A stretch of DNA of 13,495 nucleotides from Candidatus Nanohaloarchaea archaeon (GTDB taxonomy: Archaea; EX4484-52; GLR71): assembly GCA_030671745.1 (NCBI GenBank), contig DAOVHT010000023.1, positions 1 to 13,495 on the forward strand, written 5' to 3'. The notes under the pieces were generated by a model. That model made no database searches and had not been told where the DNA came from. It worked only from the letters and a program-made list of their open reading frames with translations. Below, piece after piece: positions 10,946-13,495 of the stretch. The number at the start of each line of letters is the position of its first letter. Within the stretch, counting starts at the first letter, position 1. Made by a program: the position numbers and the translations under genes.

Positions 10946-11626
10946 TCAGACATCTACGAAGCCCAGTGCCTCGTCAATCCTTGCAACTTCGGGACCGGTT
11001 GTCTGGTTTCCCACAATGTATCCTTTTGAGTTTGCAATCAGACCAGTCCTTACGAAAGGTCCGCCGAAATTGACCGTGCCTATGTCACCGTCGACTTTTA
11101 TGTTCTTCTCGACAAGTTCAAAGTCTTCTTTTTCGGCGTGCATGTTCATCAAGAAACCTTTGTTTGTGCTTATGCATATCGAGCCTACGATCGATAAGTC
11201 CATAAGGTCGGAGACTATGACAGGTACCTTGAGCGCTTCTGATATCTCATCTTTGTGCTCTTCAAGAAGTGTAGATATTACGGCTGCCTTGTCATTTGCG
11301 ATTATAAGGTTGCCTAAAGCTGTGTTATTTGTCCCTATGACTTTCACTGCTATGTCTTTTGAGATCTTTTTGATCCCTTCTGTGATTGTGGCAAGCTCTT
11401 TTGGTTCTATTATGTCAGGAAGCAGGATTGCATTTGAGTTACCTGCGATGAATATTCCTGTCAGGTCCGTCCTTGCGAGACGTGTGACTATTACAGGCAC
11501 GCCCAGAGTCTCTGAAATTTCGTCTCTGTTCGCTTTTGCGTCAGAAATTATTGCAAACCTGTCGGTTGCCATACCATAGAGACCTACGTTAGGATCACCG
11601 TTTAAGGTTGTCTGTATAACTCGCAT
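10946..11626 (-). CDS. eif6: Translation initiation factor aIF6
   Basis: aIF6 binds the large ribosomal subunit and prevents premature joining with the small subunit. The 226-residue protein shows the five-fold pseudo-repeat (DEISETLGVPVIV, DEISEALKVPVIV and similar) and family motifs including NGDPNVGLYG, TALGN, VGSICISTNKG, GTVNFGGPF and TTGPEVARIDEALG. I chose ATG 11626. A longer frame starting at GTG 11635 would add MII, but that GTG is part of the GTGATT Shine-Dalgarno element four bases upstream of the ATG. It lies 80 nt behind rpl31e and ahead of pfdA, and its role fits a ribosome-biogenesis run. Confidence 0.96.
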   Translation of the reverse strand: MRVIQTTLNGDPNVGLYGMATDRFAIISDAKANRDEISETLGVPVIVTRLARTDLTGIFIAGNSNAILLPDIIEPKELATITEGIKKISKDIAVKVIGTNNTALGNLIIANDKAAVISTLLEEHKDEISEALKVPVIVSDLMDLSIVGSICISTNKGFLMNMHAEKEDFELVEKNIKVDGDIGTVNFGGPFVRTGLIANSKGYIVGNQTTGPEVARIDEALGFVDV

Positions 11627-11659
11627 AATAATCACTTGAATATCGATAAATATTAAATC

Positions 11660-11693
11660 AAAAAAGAGGGTTAAAAAAATATAAAAGAAAAAA
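11660..11693 (-). terminator. Multiple U-tracts after rpl31e, possible terminator
   Basis: On the minus strand runs of six, seven and six T (11693-11688, 11679-11673, 11665-11660) follow the L31e stop. Archaeal RNA polymerase can terminate on such U-tracts without a hairpin, so part of the transcription may end here. A TATA-like TTTAATATTTAT (11658-11647) follows but lies very close to the eif6 start. Confidence 0.4.
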
Positions 11694-11706
11694 GAGATTT
11701 ATTTTT

Positions 11707-12270
11707 TTATTTTTTTGCAGGAGCCGCCTTTTTAGTCTCAGCAGTCTTTACTTCAGCTTTTGGTGCTGCTTTTGGTGCAGCCTTTGGTTTTGCCTTTGTT
11801 GCTTCAGTCTTTGTATCTGCTGTTGCTTTTTTTGGCTCAGCTTTTTTTGGTGCAGTCTTCGGTTTTGCTTCAGCTTTCGCATCTGTCTTTTTTGGCTCTG
11901 CTTCAGTCTCTTTTTTTGTTTCGGTTGCAGCAGTCTTAGGTGCAGCTTTCACTGTGGATTTCTTTTCTTCTTTCTTCTTTTCTTTATCAGTTTTTAGATA
12001 ATCCATAGATGATGTTGCAACATCAACCCATACAACTTCAGCGTCGTCTGTCTTTTTTGGTACCATCTGAACTTTTACTTTTCTTGGAGGGTTCTTGATA
12101 CCCCTTGACCAGATCAAGTGGTTAAGTTCTGCACCAATCTTTACAGAATCAGTCTTCATGTGTCTCTCTGCAAAGATCCTTATGACTGACATTGCTCTTT
12201 TACTTCGTTTCTTGATAGATACGTTCCACGCATCACGTAGAGGTATTGTGTAAAGCCTTTTTTCTGCCAT
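11707..12270 (-). CDS. rpl31e: Large-subunit ribosomal protein L31e with long Lys/Ala tail
   Basis: L31e sits near the peptide exit tunnel of the large subunit. Residues 1 to about 93 are the family domain: YTIPLRDAWN, RSKRAMSVIRIFAERHMK, VKIGAELNHLIWSRGIKNPP and VKVQMV. Residues 94-187 form a low-complexity tail rich in Lys, Ala, Thr, Glu and Pro (repeated KAAPK-like units), roughly doubling the usual length of about 90. The ATG at 12270 follows AGGTGA at 12282-12277. That element overlaps the TAG stop of rpl39e, so the two genes are translationally close. The tail is likely disordered and positively charged, which could favour rRNA contact; this is inference. Confidence 0.95.
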   Translation of the reverse strand: MAEKRLYTIPLRDAWNVSIKKRSKRAMSVIRIFAERHMKTDSVKIGAELNHLIWSRGIKNPPRKVKVQMVPKKTDDAEVVWVDVATSSMDYLKTDKEKKKEEKKSTVKAAPKTAATETKKETEAEPKKTDAKAEAKPKTAPKKAEPKKATADTKTEATKAKPKAAPKAAPKAEVKTAETKKAAPAKK

Positions 12271-12280
12271 AATAATTCAC

Positions 12281-12454
12281 CTAGTATTTAATGCTGCTTC
12301 GTTTCCAGCTTCGGGACCTGAACCGTTTTACAGTCTTATGTCTTGCTCTCTGAAGACCATATACTTTTAAGTCGATCCATCGTGGAGCTGCTTTTGAGAT
12401 TGATTTCTCAGTAAGCATCTTCATTTTTTTTGCGAAAGTCTTGTGTTTTGACAT
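12281..12454 (-). CDS. rpl39e: Large-subunit ribosomal protein L39e
   Basis: A small, very basic protein of 57 residues that lines the exit tunnel in archaeal and eukaryotic ribosomes. The core PRWIDLKVYGLQRARHK followed by RFRSRSWKRS matches the L39e pattern of W-x-x-[LM]-K, basic residues and a late R-x-W-[KR]-R. It is a little longer than the usual 51 residues. I chose ATG 12454; the GTG at 12463, three codons earlier, belongs to the GTGATT Shine-Dalgarno element. It pairs with rpl31e directly downstream, the standard archaeal arrangement. Confidence 0.9.
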   Translation of the reverse strand: MSKHKTFAKKMKMLTEKSISKAAPRWIDLKVYGLQRARHKTVKRFRSRSWKRSSIKY

Positions 12455-12504
12455 AATAATCACATTCTTATTTTCTTAATTTTTTCTTAATCTTTAAATC
12501 TTAA

Positions 12505-12846
12505 TCATTTTCGTCTGATGTTCCAATCAGGTCTCTTTACGATGCCATCAAGTATCTGCTTGAAGGCGATGTCATCCAATGGTTGCCGTATCCCGCCTTG
12601 CCTGTATATCGAGACAAGATAAACTTGGACTTGCATTGCAAAATCTGGTTTTGTGGATCTTATCATGCTCAGCCGTTCCATTGCGTCAGGACCAAGTATG
12701 TTTGGCATGACCGCTTTAAGTTCGGCTTCAAGTTGGGATTGTTGCGCATACGGATCCTGCCCGGTCGCAAAATTCTGTGCTTGATTCTGCTGTTGGACAA
12801 GCTCTTCCATCCGACGCTTCTTGATCTCTTCAAGAGATAATGACAT
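12505..12846 (-). CDS. PDCD5-family DNA-binding protein
   Basis: Archaeal homologue of eukaryotic programmed cell death protein 5, a small helical protein often annotated as DNA-binding; its archaeal role is not settled. The 113 residues show the N-terminal LEEIKKRRMEELVQQ helix, a Gln-rich linker (about 18-40), then LKAVMPNILGPDAMERLSMIR and a three-helix body ending in a basic IRRK tail. ATG 12846 is preferred over TTG 12849 because it follows GTGATT with normal spacing and matches family starts. It begins 13 nt after rps19e, a conserved pairing in archaea, so the two are surely co-transcribed. Confidence 0.92.
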   Translation of the reverse strand: MSLSLEEIKKRRMEELVQQQNQAQNFATGQDPYAQQSQLEAELKAVMPNILGPDAMERLSMIRSTKPDFAMQVQVYLVSIYRQGGIRQPLDDIAFKQILDGIVKRPDWNIRRK

Positions 12847-12859
12847 CAAAAATCACTTA

Positions 12860-13282
12860 TCACTTAGCTGTGTGAACTTTGTATGCAAGATTATCAAGGA
12901 ACTTCTGACCTTTAGGAGTTATCCATCGTCCTTTTGGGACTTTTGTGATAAAACCGGCAGTCTCAAGCTGCTGAAAGCATTTTCGGATTATGTTACCACC
13001 TGCATTTCGTCTTTTTTCTGGTTTGTATCCTTTATTCTTTCGGCCACCGTATACTGTCTTTAGCCTATCCACACCAACACCGTTGGGAGATATGTAAACT
13101 TTTCTTAGGATAGATGCAGCTCGTATATACCACCAGTCGGGATTCTCTGGAACCCGTTCATTATGGGAACCTGTCTTTACGAAAGGAGTCCATACAGGTG
13201 GCACTATTGCCTCTATCTTCTTAAGTTCTTCTGAAGCTTCTTCTATAAGCTTGTTTGGTTCAACATCAAATACTGTTACCAT
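12860..13282 (-). CDS. rps19e: Small-subunit ribosomal protein S19e
   Basis: S19e is a winged-helix protein of the small-subunit head, needed for pre-rRNA maturation in eukaryotes and present in archaea. The 140 residues carry the family blocks VTVFDVEPNKLI, PPVWTPFVKTGSHNERVP, DWWYIRAASILRKVYI, GVGVDRLKTVYGGRKNKG and FQQLETAGFI followed by GRWITPKGQKFLDNLA. The length is normal. ATG 13282 follows GGTGA with a 5-nt gap. It is the first gene of the run and is read from the divergent promoter region to its right. Confidence 0.97.
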   Translation of the reverse strand: MVTVFDVEPNKLIEEASEELKKIEAIVPPVWTPFVKTGSHNERVPENPDWWYIRAASILRKVYISPNGVGVDRLKTVYGGRKNKGYKPEKRRNAGGNIIRKCFQQLETAGFITKVPKGRWITPKGQKFLDNLAYKVHTAK

Positions 13283-13376
13283 TTTTTCACCGTATATATA
13301 ATTAGATAGAAATCAGCAACTTTATTCCGGTGCCGCATCCAGAATAATAATTTCTAGTCCAAATTTATTGTATTAG

Positions 13377-13386
13377 CTTTATAAAA
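13377..13386 (-). promoter_or_regulatory. Candidate TATA box for the rps19e operon
   Basis: The minus strand reads TTTTATAAAG, close to the archaeal consensus TTTATAAA. A start about 25 nt downstream gives a leader of about 70 nt. A second TATATATA at 13293-13300 is only about 10 nt before the ATG, too near to serve unless the message starts inside the gene. Confidence 0.45.
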
Positions 13387-13430
13387 GTTTGTATGTGGGG
13401 ATGAGGATTGGAAAGAGATAAATAATAACA

Positions 13431-13439
13431 AATATAAAG
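13431..13439 (+). promoter_or_regulatory. Candidate TATA box for the divergent plus-strand gene
   Basis: AATATAAAG, preceded by an A-rich purine stretch that could act as BRE, lies about 25-30 nt before a likely start near 13460. That would leave a leader of about 30 nt with the AGGTGA element inside it. Confidence 0.45.
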
Positions 13440-13491
13440 TTTTTATGAGCATTAGAGTATATATCAGTAATCAATCTTATAGGTGAAATAA

Positions 13492-13495
13492 ATGA
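13492..13495 (+). CDS. Start of a divergent gene running off the right edge
   Basis: ATG at 13492-13494 follows AGGTGA (13481-13486) with a 5-nt gap, the same Shine-Dalgarno form used by the genes on the other strand, and a TATA-like box lies upstream. Only one codon is inside the window, so the product cannot be named. A 13-codon frame (13445-13486) ends within the AGGTGA and could be a leader or chance. Confidence 0.45.

Noticed and set aside
11016..11579. Plus-strand 187-codon open frame
   Set aside because: It is antisense to eif6, whose identity is clear from its conserved motifs; the frame is open only because of codon bias.
13293..13300. TATATATA as promoter of rps19e
   Set aside because: It is only about 10 nt before the ATG; a start 25 nt downstream would fall within the gene and remove the GGTGA element.

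Overview
The window is archaeal. One strand (minus) carries a compact run of archaeal/eukaryotic-type information genes: S19e, a PDCD5-family DNA-binding protein, L39e, L31e, aIF6, prefoldin alpha and FtsY. Most starts are preceded by GGTGA/GTGATT Shine-Dalgarno motifs, and AT-rich TATA-like boxes lie in the gaps. The ribosomal protein LX (L18Ae/L20e) gene that often sits between aIF6 and prefoldin is absent. L31e has a long Lys/Ala tail, and a giant surface protein lies next door. Together these fit a DPANN-type or other uncultivated archaeon, but the lineage is inference and cannot be fixed from this window.

Layout. Positions 1-8944 (minus) are one uninterrupted reading frame of more than 2,981 codons that leaves the window at its left edge. 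I translated it codon by codon and met no stop. It encodes a giant secreted or surface-anchored protein. In order it has an N-terminal membrane segment, Ser-rich and sequon-rich stalks including nine tandem D-N-[IVL]-T pentads, several Ig-like domains, five DUF2341 modules each followed by a different domain, a NosD-like parallel beta-helix, and a LamG domain whose two halves lie about 2.8 kb apart. Positions 8945-9264 are an AT-rich intergenic stretch with a hairpin/U-tract terminator for the upstream operon and a probable promoter for the giant gene. Positions 9265-13282 (minus) are the housekeeping run, transcribed from right to left: rps19e, pdcd5, rpl39e, rpl31e, eif6, pfdA, ftsY. Positions 13283-13495 are a divergent promoter region; at the right edge a plus-strand gene appears to begin with AGGTGA followed by ATG.

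How the genes work together. The housekeeping run couples ribosome building (S19e, L31e, L39e and aIF6, which acts on the large subunit), nascent-chain folding (prefoldin) and co-translational membrane targeting (FtsY, the SRP receptor). The giant protein is a likely client of the export route but belongs to a separate transcription unit behind a terminator. It is the least ordinary part of the window. Its mosaic base composition, interchangeable DUF2341 cassettes and nested LamG/DUF2341 layout suggest a surface adhesin assembled by domain shuffling. No RNA genes, CRISPR arrays or insertion sequences were seen.
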